Source: Actinomyces viscosus
GTDB lineage: Bacteria; Bacteroidota; Bacteroidia; Flavobacteriales_D; Crocinitomicaceae
Direction: 5' to 3'
DNA length: 16,093 nt
Assembly: GCA_943326975.2 (NCBI GenBank)
Contig: CALPVI020000008.1
Coordinates: forward strand, 1 to 16,093
Position 1 is the first letter of the stretch, and every line of letters starts with the position of its first letter. The translations under genes were made by a program, and so were the position numbers. The notes under the pieces are model-generated. The model made no database searches, was not told the DNA's origin, and saw only the letters and a list, made by a program, of their open reading frames with translations. Of the stretch, positions 1 to 8,800 are shown in pieces.

Positions 1-1
1 C

Positions 2-466
2 ATATCTGTTGATGCAGCCATGCCTCTAGCGATTGGAATGAACAACTTAACACTGCAAGATACCTTTGAAATTGATGTTATTCAAAATAGGAATAAAACA
101 CATATTAATTCTGGAAAATTTATAGCCACAATTCAAAATGCTTTTCCATTTTCTGGTCAAATTTCATTGCAACTTCTTTCAAAATCAAACGAATTAATGT
201 ACACAATTCCAGCGACTTCTAAAATTGAGTCATCTGTTTTCGGAACACCAATTGGAAATGGAATATACCTTAATAAATCTTCCTTAAATTTTGTGTTAAA
301 CGAAGAAATTATTTCGCACATAGAAGATATTAAAAAAGTAGTAGCAATTGTTGTTTTCAATTCTCCTGATGCTAACTCTAATTCAAACAGTAAACAAAGT
401 ATTCCTGCAAATAGTTACCTTGGTTTAAAAATTAAAGCAGCATTTGAATTAATAAATAAGTATTAG
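2..466 (+). CDS. Unrecognised protein, C-terminal part (5' end outside window)
   Basis: The reading frame is open from base 2, before the first ATG at base 20, so this is the C-terminal end (about 154 residues visible) of a longer gene. The visible part has alternating hydrophobic/polar stretches that suggest beta-strands, such as the segments around PLAIGMNNLTLQDTF and KVVAIVVFNS. It has no membrane helix and ends in LGLKIKAAFELINKY. I do not recognise a family. The TAG stop shares its G with the GTG start of the next gene, so the two are probably translationally coupled. That gene is a probable outer-membrane barrel, so a secreted or envelope-associated beta-sandwich protein working with it is a reasonable inference, but the sequence itself does not prove it. 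Confidence 0.75.
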   Translation: MSVDAAMPLAIGMNNLTLQDTFEIDVIQNRNKTHINSGKFIATIQNAFPFSGQISLQLLSKSNELMYTIPATSKIESSVFGTPIGNGIYLNKSSLNFVLNEEIISHIEDIKKVVAIVVFNSPDANSNSNSKQSIPANSYLGLKIKAAFELINKY

Positions 467-1692
467 TGAAACGATTTATCTTTATCCTCATTTGCATTTT
501 AAATTCCAATAGTTGGGGGCAAATATTGCCTACTAAACACGATACAATTGTTCACAAAGCGCATTCTTTTCTTTTTAGTGGGAATACTGAATTAGGTGCA
601 ACTTCCATAAAAAACGATTTACTTTCAAAAGTGTTTTTTGGAGGTGCTGTCTCTGAAATAACTAAAGATAAATCATTTTCAAAGCATCGTTCAAATAATA
701 TTGTTGGTGCGGAACTTAATTCAGAATTTGAATATAAAAATCAAATTATTAATTTATTTGGTAATGAAAATCTAGGATTTTCTTTAAAAGCTGGATACAA
801 TGCTATAGGTTCTGCTTCTTATTCAAAAGATGCTTTTGGTTTAATATTTTACGGTAATGAAAATTACTTTGGCAAAAATGCAGATTTCTCAAATTTAGAT
901 TTCAAATTTGTAAGTTTTCAAAAAATCGGATTTGGCATTCTATTCAAAAAAAGTAAATCTTCTATTTATCTTAATTATTATAACATTGACCATTTCAATG
1001 AAGCAAGGATTTATCACGGAAACTATTACCAAGACGTAAACACCATAAATGATAGTCTCGACATAAATGGATTTGCTGGTTTTACGGAAGGGAAAAAATT
1101 TAATAAAGGCTTTGGAATAGGAATAGACTTTGATATAAAAATGCAAATTGACTGGACGAAAGATCGAAAAGCTTATATTCAATTCGTTGCAAAAAACATT
1201 GGATTAGCAACAATTAATTCTGGAGTCAATTACATTAGTTTTGATTCGACTTACCATTACACCGGTTTTAAATTAAACCAATTGGTTGGTGAAAATCCAA
1301 TTATGCAAAATACAGATTCAATAACAAGTCAATTAGGTATAAAAAAGTCTCTTCATAAAAGCAACTTTTTGCTACCTTGCATGATCCAAATTGGTAAAAT
1401 TATAGATGAACACAATAGTGGTAAAATTCAATCTTTTTTTGGTGTAAAAATCTACCCAACAATCTCATTCATACCATTGGCATATGGAGGTATACATTAT
1501 AAATTGAATTCAAATATTGAACTAGGAATACAAGAAAGTTTTGGTGGATTTACTGCATTCAGAACAGGTATATATTCAACTGTTTCTCTTAAAAAATGGT
1601 CTATCGGAATTGCAACAGAAAATGCAATAGGTTTAGTTTCTAAAAATGGAAATGGAAAATCACTTTTATTTAGAATACAATGTCGAATTTAA
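466..1692 (+). CDS. Probable outer-membrane beta-barrel protein (DUF5723-like), GTG start
   Basis: This 408-residue protein begins with a clear signal peptide (basic KR, a hydrophobic FIFILICIL core, likely cleavage near SWGQ at residues 16-19). The rest is rich in aromatic and glycine residues in alternating amphipathic strands, such as GFGIGIDFDIKMQIDW, as expected for an outer-membrane barrel. The length and look resemble the Bacteroidota DUF5723 family; I infer this by eye rather than by search. The GTG start is favoured because it puts the signal peptide directly at the N-terminus and no alternative start lies nearby. It overlaps the upstream stop by one base. Its own last 13 bases overlap the start of the next gene, so all three belong to one operon. 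Its substrate or role is unknown. Confidence 0.7.
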   Translation: MKRFIFILICILNSNSWGQILPTKHDTIVHKAHSFLFSGNTELGATSIKNDLLSKVFFGGAVSEITKDKSFSKHRSNNIVGAELNSEFEYKNQIINLFGNENLGFSLKAGYNAIGSASYSKDAFGLIFYGNENYFGKNADFSNLDFKFVSFQKIGFGILFKKSKSSIYLNYYNIDHFNEARIYHGNYYQDVNTINDSLDINGFAGFTEGKKFNKGFGIGIDFDIKMQIDWTKDRKAYIQFVAKNIGLATINSGVNYISFDSTYHYTGFKLNQLVGENPIMQNTDSITSQLGIKKSLHKSNFLLPCMIQIGKIIDEHNSGKIQSFFGVKIYPTISFIPLAYGGIHYKLNSNIELGIQESFGGFTAFRTGIYSTVSLKKWSIGIATENAIGLVSKNGNGKSLLFRIQCRI

Positions 1693-3140
1693 TTAAGCTT
1701 TTATTTCTTTTTATTCTCCTGCCATTTTTTGGAAATAGTCAGACAAAATTTTATAAATTATTTTCTAATAATGGATATGATTTTGGTCAAGGAGTTGTTC
1801 AATTAGAAGATTCAAGTTATGTTATCACCGGTGCTTCAAGTAGTTTTTCCGACGCTAAAGCATCACAAGCTTTTTTACTGAAAATAGATTCTTTAGGAAA
1901 TTATATTTGGTCACAAAACTATGGTGGAATTGAAACAGATTGGGGAAGAAGAGTTTTATATTCTAAACAAAATGGTTTTTATATCTGTGGATTTACAAAC
2001 TCAATCGGAAATGGCGGTTATGATTTCTATTTAACAAAAACAGATTTATCAGGAAATCAACTATGGGAAAAAGCCTATGGAGGAATAGGTTGGGAAAAAG
2101 TCAATGATGCCATTATGATTGAATACACCAACATCGTAATGGTTGGCAGCTCAACCTCACAATCAACTGGTAATGAAGATATTTACATCGTAAAAACAAA
2201 TCCTAAAGGAGATACTATTTGGACCAAAACAATTGGTTCCATTGGTGACGATTTTGCTACATCAATTAAAAAAGATTCAGATTCAACTTTCATAGTGGGG
2301 GGGCAATATTTTAATACTGATTCACTGATGACAAAAGCATTTCTAATGAAATTGAAAAATGATGGCTCAATTCAATGGATGAAGCAATATGGAAAACATG
2401 GGAATTATGTAATAAATGACTTTTGTATTGTCAATACACACATCAACTTTGTAGGGAAAAAAGAGGATGGAATTTCACATTTGGTTGACGGAATCTCTGG
2501 TAGAGTTTTCTCTGATGGTACAGAAAGTTATTTATTTGAAAGTCCTTATCCAGGATATGATTCGTATGAATTAATAACGAACTATGGAGACAATAGCAAA
2601 GTATACATCGTAAGTCAAGCTGAAGAAAATGGTGTTACCTATCCTGATGGCAAAGATTTACGCGTAAGTAGATTCCAAGAATCTTTGATTTGGGATAATC
2701 TTGGTGTAAATGTTTCAAATACCGGTGATGATATAGGTGGTCAAATCATAACCACTCTTGATAGTAGTGTAATCTTAGTTGGTTACAATACACATTTTGG
2801 TGCAGGAGGAAAAAATGTATTAGTATTAAAAATAGGTAAAAATGATATTTTCCCTGTCGTAACAGGTACACCGACTATTTCTGATCTAGTACAAGTTTTT
2901 GAATTAGAACATGAGCAATTTACGGTTTACCCTAACCCATGCAAAGAAAAATTGTCCATCTTTTCTCCCTTAAATTGGAATGGAAAAATCGAATTACTGG
3001 ATAATTACGGTAAACAGATTTATTTAAAAATAGAAAATAATGAAGTCAATCTAACTGAAATTCAAAATGGCATTTATTTCTTAAGTTTCACGAATGCTAA
3101 TGGCTATAGAACAATACAAAAAATAGAAGTCATTCATTAA
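1680..3140 (+). CDS. Secreted beta-propeller-like protein with T9SS type A sorting domain
   Basis: A 486-residue exported protein. Residues 1-20 form a signal peptide (hydrophobic LLFLFILLPFF, cleavage before QTKF). Residues about 20-250 hold a repeat with an exact 52-residue period: W77, W129, W181 and W233 each follow a K-(I/T/L)D..G(N/D) motif, and Y25 occupies the equivalent place in a first unit. This fits beta-propeller blades. Residues 414-486 form a T9SS type A C-terminal domain, starting FTVYPNPCKEKLSIFS, with GKQIY and NGIYFLSF motifs and a lysine-containing end. In this family the domain directs passage through the outer membrane by the type IX system and is then removed or anchored at the surface. 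The start codon lies inside the end of the preceding barrel gene, so the two are coupled. A G7 run is present at 2297-2303. Ligand or activity is unknown; an adhesin-like surface role is possible. Confidence 0.85.
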   Translation: MSNLIKLLFLFILLPFFGNSQTKFYKLFSNNGYDFGQGVVQLEDSSYVITGASSSFSDAKASQAFLLKIDSLGNYIWSQNYGGIETDWGRRVLYSKQNGFYICGFTNSIGNGGYDFYLTKTDLSGNQLWEKAYGGIGWEKVNDAIMIEYTNIVMVGSSTSQSTGNEDIYIVKTNPKGDTIWTKTIGSIGDDFATSIKKDSDSTFIVGGQYFNTDSLMTKAFLMKLKNDGSIQWMKQYGKHGNYVINDFCIVNTHINFVGKKEDGISHLVDGISGRVFSDGTESYLFESPYPGYDSYELITNYGDNSKVYIVSQAEENGVTYPDGKDLRVSRFQESLIWDNLGVNVSNTGDDIGGQIITTLDSSVILVGYNTHFGAGGKNVLVLKIGKNDIFPVVTGTPTISDLVQVFELEHEQFTVYPNPCKEKLSIFSPLNWNGKIELLDNYGKQIYLKIENNEVNLTEIQNGIYFLSFTNANGYRTIQKIEVIH

Positions 3141-3142
3141 CA

Positions 3143-3661
3143 TTACCATTCAAAAGCTGTATCTCCAAACCATTTATGCTGTACTCTTAGTGTTTGCTCA
3201 ATAACATCTCTTACACAAGTTTGACCTCCATTAAAAGGAGATTGATAATGTGAAATACCTTTTATTTCAATAGCAGCATCTTGAGGACAAGTTGCAACGC
3301 CAACAATATTCATTACTTGATAATCTGGTATATCGTCACCCATATACAAAACTTCCTCATCAGATAAATTATATTTTTGTTTTAATTCATTATAAACATT
3401 TAACTTATTAAATGAGCTTAAATGAACTTCATTTATTCCTAAACCTAACAAGGCACTTTTTACATCTTCCGAGTTCCCTCCAGTAACAATAATAATTTTA
3501 TATCCCAATTTTGATGCATATTGCAAAGCATATCCATCTTTCGAATTTAATTTTCGTAAAAATTCTCCATTATATAAAATTATTGAGCTATCTGTCAACA
3601 CACCATCAACATCAAACATAAATGTTGTCACTTTTTTTAATCTTTCTTTATAACTTATCAT
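3143..3661 (-). CDS. kdsC: 3-deoxy-D-manno-octulosonate 8-phosphate phosphatase (KdsC)
   Basis: A 172-residue HAD-superfamily phosphatase of the short, cap-less KdsC type (EC 3.1.3.45). It removes phosphate from KDO-8-phosphate to give KDO for the LPS core, in the cytoplasm. HAD motifs are all visible: motif I DVDGVLTD with D17 as nucleophile and D19, motif II T60 in IVTGG, a motif III lysine around K86, and motif IV GDDIPD (D109, D110). The C-terminal GGQTCVRDVIE matches the GG..xVRE element that closes the active site in tetrameric KdsC. Length is normal for the family. Its ATG overlaps the end of the upstream DUF2520 gene by 4 bp, so the two are coupled. It is the last gene of the run and its stop lies 2 bp from the stop of the convergent T9SS-cargo gene. 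A related HAD phosphatase of other specificity cannot be fully excluded. Confidence 0.9.
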   Translation of the reverse strand: MISYKERLKKVTTFMFDVDGVLTDSSIILYNGEFLRKLNSKDGYALQYASKLGYKIIIVTGGNSEDVKSALLGLGINEVHLSSFNKLNVYNELKQKYNLSDEEVLYMGDDIPDYQVMNIVGVATCPQDAAIEIKGISHYQSPFNGGQTCVRDVIEQTLRVQHKWFGDTAFEW

Positions 3662-4431
3662 TTCTTTTTCGTTTGATATGTCTGTATAATACTATCTGTC
3701 AATATTTTATATATATCCTTTGGTAGTCCCTCTAATTCTTTTAGATGTAGTTGAATGACCAATTGATCATTCCTTCGTGCAGGACCAGTTTGAGCATCAA
3801 ATGGGTTTAAATCCAATATTTTATTGGTAGTTTCTGCTAATAAAGGTTTTAAATATTCCCAATTTAATTCATTTGCTTCAACATACTCTTTTGCAATCTG
3901 AGCCAAATGATTAGTGAAATTATTAATAAAAACTGCGCCGATATGCAATTTTTTTCTTTCATCAGAATTTGCAAAAGAAACATTAGTTGACAATTTCAGA
4001 GCCAACTGAAATAATTCCTGTTTAAAAGCATCATTTGACGCCTCAATTAATAATGGCACATTTGAAAAATCTACTATTCTTTCTTTCGAAAAAGTTTGCA
4101 AGGGATAAAATACTCCTATTTTTTTTCTACCAGGCAAATTTTTCAATTCGATACTACCAGAAGTATAAGCAATTTTAGCTGTATCTGGAATAGAATTTAT
4201 GATTGCTTCAATAGCATCATCATTCGAACAAATTAATACCAAATCACTTTCTGGGAATGAATCAATAGTTTCAAAATAAGGAATATCAAGTTCTTCAGCA
4301 ATTAATTTTGAAGAAACACCATTTTTACTGTAAATACCTTTAATTTCAACAATTGAATGCAATGCAATGGCTAATTGAGAACCTACATTCCCTGCACCAA
4401 TAATAAAAATACTATTTATTTCTTTTTGCAT
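3658..4431 (-). CDS. Rossmann-fold, DUF2520 domain protein
   Basis: This 257-residue protein has an N-terminal NAD(P)-binding Rossmann fold, with the GAGNVG glycine motif at residues 12-17 and ICSNDDAI near 67-74. Its C-terminal helical half matches DUF2520. Recognisable elements are GVFYPLQTFSKER (106-118), the helix HIGAVFINNFTNHL (163-176) and QTGPARRND (214-222). The fold resembles 6-phosphogluconate/ketopantoate reductase-type dehydrogenases, so a dinucleotide-dependent reductase is the likely activity, but the substrate is not known. It lies 15 bp downstream of mpl and overlaps kdsC by 4 bp. This places it in an envelope-precursor operon, which is only circumstantial evidence for function. 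Confidence 0.88.
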   Translation of the reverse strand: MQKEINSIFIIGAGNVGSQLAIALHSIVEIKGIYSKNGVSSKLIAEELDIPYFETIDSFPESDLVLICSNDDAIEAIINSIPDTAKIAYTSGSIELKNLPGRKKIGVFYPLQTFSKERIVDFSNVPLLIEASNDAFKQELFQLALKLSTNVSFANSDERKKLHIGAVFINNFTNHLAQIAKEYVEANELNWEYLKPLLAETTNKILDLNPFDAQTGPARRNDQLVIQLHLKELEGLPKDIYKILTDSIIQTYQTKKK

Positions 4432-4446
4432 TTGGATTCAAAGAAA

Positions 4447-5808
4447 TTAAATTGTTTCAACAATTTCTTGACCTAACTCTTCGTAATTTATTCCGTCAAA
4501 AGTTCCTGATGACATCATTAACAATACAGAATCATTCCATTCATGTGATTTTATAAAAGTTAATACGTCATTTGTCTCAGTCATTACCTTTACATTTCCA
4601 CCAAAAGCATTCTGTACCATTTCTTCAGTGATTGGTTCTAACTTTTTGTGTTTTACTACATCATGATTAAAATAAACAATAGCTTCGTCAGCTTTGTTCA
4701 TTGCATCTTTATAATGAGGTAAAAATTCTTTTTTCAATGACGAAAAAGTGTGTAACTCCATACAAGCAATTACTTTTCTATCCGCAAATTGTTCTTTTAC
4801 AGCTTTTGTCGTAGCTTTTAATTTGGAAGGTGAGTGAGCAAAATCTTTAAACATCACAAAAGAATCATTTTCAACAACTTTTTGTAAACGTTTTCCTGCA
4901 CCTTTAAATGTTGTAATCGCAGTGAAAAAATCATGAGGTTTTATTCCAATAGCTTCCCCTATGCGCATTGCACCCATTAAATTTTGCAAGTTGTGCTGAC
5001 CAAATAATTGTAAATCATAGGAATTTCCTTCAAAAGTCAATTTAGTTCCAGTTGATGTTACATGATATTCAGGAGTAGCATAACTAACTGTATTTATTTT
5101 AGAAGTATATTTCTCCCCTAATTTTCTCACTTCCTCATCATCTGCATTATAGACCAAAGTACCATTTGGCTCTATCATCTGACAGAAAATATCAAATTGA
5201 TCTACATAATTTTCAAAAGTTGGAAAAACATTAATATGATCCCATGCAATTCCACTTAGGATGGCAATATTTGGTTTGTATAAATGAAATTTTGGTCGTC
5301 TATCAATCGGTGAACTTAAATATTCGTCACCTTCCAAAATCATAATTGGAGCATCATTGGATAATTTAACCATACAGTCATATCCTTCTAATTGAGCACC
5401 AACCATATAGTCGACATTCAATCCTAAAGCATTAATGACATGTAAAATCATAGAAGTTATTGTAGTTTTACCATGACTACCCCCGATTACAACCCTTACT
5501 TTATCTTTGCTTTGTTCGTATAAATATTCTGGATACGAATAAATTGGAATATTAAGTTCTTTTGCTTTTTTTAATTCTGGATTATCTTCTCTTGCATGCA
5601 TTCCTAAAATGACTGCGTCTAAATCCGAAGTAATCAATTCATCATTCCAGCCAATTTTAGCAGGTAAAATACCTTGCTTTTCCAAACGTGTTTTAGATGG
5701 TTCAAAAATTTCATCATCAGACCCTGTTACTTGAATTCCTTTTCGACTTAATGCAATTGCCAAATTATGCATTGCACTTCCTCCTATAGCAATAAAATGT
5801 ACTTTCAT
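4447..5808 (-). CDS. mpl: UDP-N-acetylmuramate:L-Ala-gamma-D-Glu-meso-DAP ligase (Mpl)
   Basis: A 453-residue Mur ligase of the Mpl type (EC 6.3.2.45). It joins the recycled tripeptide L-Ala-gamma-D-Glu-meso-diaminopimelate to UDP-MurNAc using ATP, feeding cell-wall turnover products back into peptidoglycan synthesis in the cytoplasm. The N-terminal UDP-binding Rossmann domain starts at once with HFIAIGGSAMHNLA and VTGSDD. The central domain has the ATP P-loop GGSHGKTT (residues 109-116), the acidic EGDEY (159-163) and SGIAWDHINVFPT (185-197). The C-terminal domain carries FKDFAHSPSKLKAT and MMSSGTFDG. Length is normal. The HSPSK form and short N-terminus separate it from MurC. It lies 54 bp downstream of the giant repeat-protein gene on the same strand and 15 bp upstream of the DUF2520 gene. 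Confidence 0.9.
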   Translation of the reverse strand: MKVHFIAIGGSAMHNLAIALSRKGIQVTGSDDEIFEPSKTRLEKQGILPAKIGWNDELITSDLDAVILGMHAREDNPELKKAKELNIPIYSYPEYLYEQSKDKVRVVIGGSHGKTTITSMILHVINALGLNVDYMVGAQLEGYDCMVKLSNDAPIMILEGDEYLSSPIDRRPKFHLYKPNIAILSGIAWDHINVFPTFENYVDQFDIFCQMIEPNGTLVYNADDEEVRKLGEKYTSKINTVSYATPEYHVTSTGTKLTFEGNSYDLQLFGQHNLQNLMGAMRIGEAIGIKPHDFFTAITTFKGAGKRLQKVVENDSFVMFKDFAHSPSKLKATTKAVKEQFADRKVIACMELHTFSSLKKEFLPHYKDAMNKADEAIVYFNHDVVKHKKLEPITEEMVQNAFGGNVKVMTETNDVLTFIKSHEWNDSVLLMMSSGTFDGINYEELGQEIVETI

Positions 5809-5862
5809 AAAATTTAAAACACGTTTGAAGCTAAACTTAATTAACTCTACTTATAAATATGA

Positions 5863-8800
5863 TTAATAATTCTTTTTCAAATTAGGTCCTTGCGTTTCCT
5901 TTTGCCAAACATATTCAGTTGTCGGCGAACCATTTTTATTGTAAGTTATCGATTGTAATGTTTGAGTTTTCACATAAACATTCCCTTGACCTTCAATTAC
6001 TACAACTCTTCTTGTAATAATTGTCGTCATCAAACCTTTTTCATCTTTTTGAGTAAACGATTCTTGTGATACACCTTCAGGATATTGTTCACCTAATGCA
6101 TTTTTAACGATTGGTTTTGCATCAGGTTCCTTTTGTTTAGCATTCAAATCTTGTTGTGCTTTTAAATGTTTATCATTTTGAATAGCTCCAGATTTTCTTT
6201 GTTCATCCCCCATTGCTTTCGTTACATCCTGCATTACAGATGAATTCACTTTCTCACCTTCCGTTAATTTATCACTTTCTGTTGAGATACCTGTAACCAC
6301 ATTATGAATAGCAGAACCTGTATTTTTAATTTGACTTGAATTATCATCCGATCTCTTCTGATCTGCAACCAATACAACCTTTTCAATATCCTTTGAAACA
6401 GAAACATTTTCAGAATTTCTATCATTTGCTTTCGCTAATTTTCCGTCATCCTTTCTTTTTTCAGATTCGATAGAAGATTTACTTGATTGAACTTTTTCAA
6501 CTTCAGCCTTATTTTTATTGAAGTCTGCCGTTTTAATTTCGTTGTCATTTTTCTTATAAACTTCAACTGAATTCAATCGATTATTATCTTGTTTTACTTC
6601 TGTTAATTTAATTACTGTTTGAATATCATCCACTTTTTTAGTCGCAGAAAACCCTTCATTTTTATCGGCATCTGCTTTTGTTGTTAAATCAGAAGTTACC
6701 TTTATCTCTATCGGTTTCAAACTTTCTGTTGTTTCTTGTCTAAGTCCATCCTTTAAAATAGCTTCCTCTGCAGTTTTCCCAACCAAAACAGAAACTTTTT
6801 TAGATTCATCCAAACTATTAGTCCTATCCTTATCAGCTTTTTCAGATTGAATTTGTTCTACTGATTTATCCATTGTTTTTACGCTCTCGGATAACTCACC
6901 CGGACGTAAACTATTTTCATATTGTTTCTGTTGTATAACAGTAACCTCATTATCAACTAATTTAGCAGCTGAAAAACCTTCGTTTTGATCTATAGTCGAT
7001 CTTGAAGTTAAATCAGTTGTAACTTTTATTTCAATCGGTTTTAAATTTTCAGTAGTTTCTTGTCTAATCTCATCTTTTAAAACAGCCTCAGCAGCAGTTT
7101 TACCAACCAAAACAGAAACTTTCTTAGATTCCTCCAAACTATTTAATCGATCATTCTCTCCTTTTTCTAATTGAATATCTTCAACAGATTTATCCATTAT
7201 TTTTACACTCTCCGAAAGTTCTCCTGGACGTAAACTATTTTCGTATTCTTTTTGACTAATTACAGTATGTTCATTATCAACTAATTTACTAGCTTCTTGT
7301 CTTTCATTTGCTTTTTTGAGTTCGCCTGATGTTAAATCATGAATTGTTTTCTCATCTTTATACTCAATTGAACTTTGAGCAGCTTGTCTCTGCAAATCAT
7401 CATTTTGAGGATCTAATATTGGTTTTAATTGAATATTTCGAACAGCTTGATCAGAGGCAATATTATCTTCTAATTCTCTTTTTGAATCATTAAATTCTTT
7501 ATTACCTTTTTCATTATCATATTTTTTTATTTCATAACCATTATCATCAGCAAGAGTAGTTTTCTCTTTTATTTCCTTTTCAATTTCAAATGAATTAATT
7601 TTCTCCTTCACTGCTAAATTTTCACTTTTTTCAAACCCTGTATTTTTTTCTCCTTCGTTGATATTATTTTTTTGTATTTCACTTAACGAATTGACAGATT
7701 CTTTTCTATTACTCTCTTTTTCAGATGTTTCCGCATCTATTTTAGTTTGAACATTGAATAGATCACTTGTTGCAGTTAGTTTTTCCTTTTCTTTTAATGT
7801 CCCAAGTTGAGCTTCTTTATTTGTTACATTTGCTGTTCCTTTCTTCAAGTTTTCGCCCTCTAGCTTCTTACGTTCAATTTCAGCTTGATTCAATGCTGCC
7901 ATTCCATCGGTAATTTCTTTGTCTAAAGGTTCACCTAACGGCTTTAATTTACCATCACCTTCAGCAATTTTTGTATTTAAAATTACATCTAACTCTTTGA
8001 GTTTTTTTAACGCATAAGCATCTTTTGGTTTAAAGCCAAGCGCTTTTTCGTAGCTTTCCTTAGCTTGTAAATAATTTTTTTCCTTGAATAAATTATCTCC
8101 TTCTTTGATTACTTTTTTATACTCAGCCTCTGTTTCAGATGAAGACAATTCTCTTAATAATCGATCAATTTCAATTATTTGTTTTGTAGCATATTTATCA
8201 TCTTTAATTATAGTAAGAGCCAATTCGTATGATTTCTTAGCTGTTTTATAATCTTTTAGTTTGAAAGCATCATCCCCTTCTTTGATGTATTTATCAAATT
8301 CCGCTTTTTTGGCAATAGAATTATCTTTTGCTGCTTTTTCATTATCAATTATTTGCTGTATTTCAGCTAATTTTGCTTTCGCTGCAGCGTCATTTGGTTT
8401 TATTGTAAGAGCTTTTTGAAAACCTGATATAGCTTCAGTGTATTTTCTCTCTTTCATGTTTTTATCGCCCAAATTCATGCTTTCTACATACAACTTTTCT
8501 TGATCAGCTTCAGAAGATTGTTGAACTAATAATTTGTTTAATTCATCAATTTTTTGGGGTGGAAGAGTTTCCTCAGGTTTTAACTTTTGAGCTTCTTCAT
8601 ATAATAATAATGCTCGCTTATAATCCTTCGATTTTTCAGCTGTTGCAGCAAATGTTATTTTTTCTTTATATTGTTTTTCAATTAATTCAAGTGCATTTAT
8701 TTTAGCCAATAACTCATCGGGTCTTTTGTCATTAGGCACAACATTCAATTGTTTATTTAAATCTTTAGCACGATCAATTAATCCTTTCGCTTTTGCATAA

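Noticed and set aside
5809..5862. Separate promoter for mpl in the 54-bp gap
   Set aside because: TAAGTTTA resembles the -7 consensus but has no -33 partner at a suitable distance; read-through from the giant gene is as likely.
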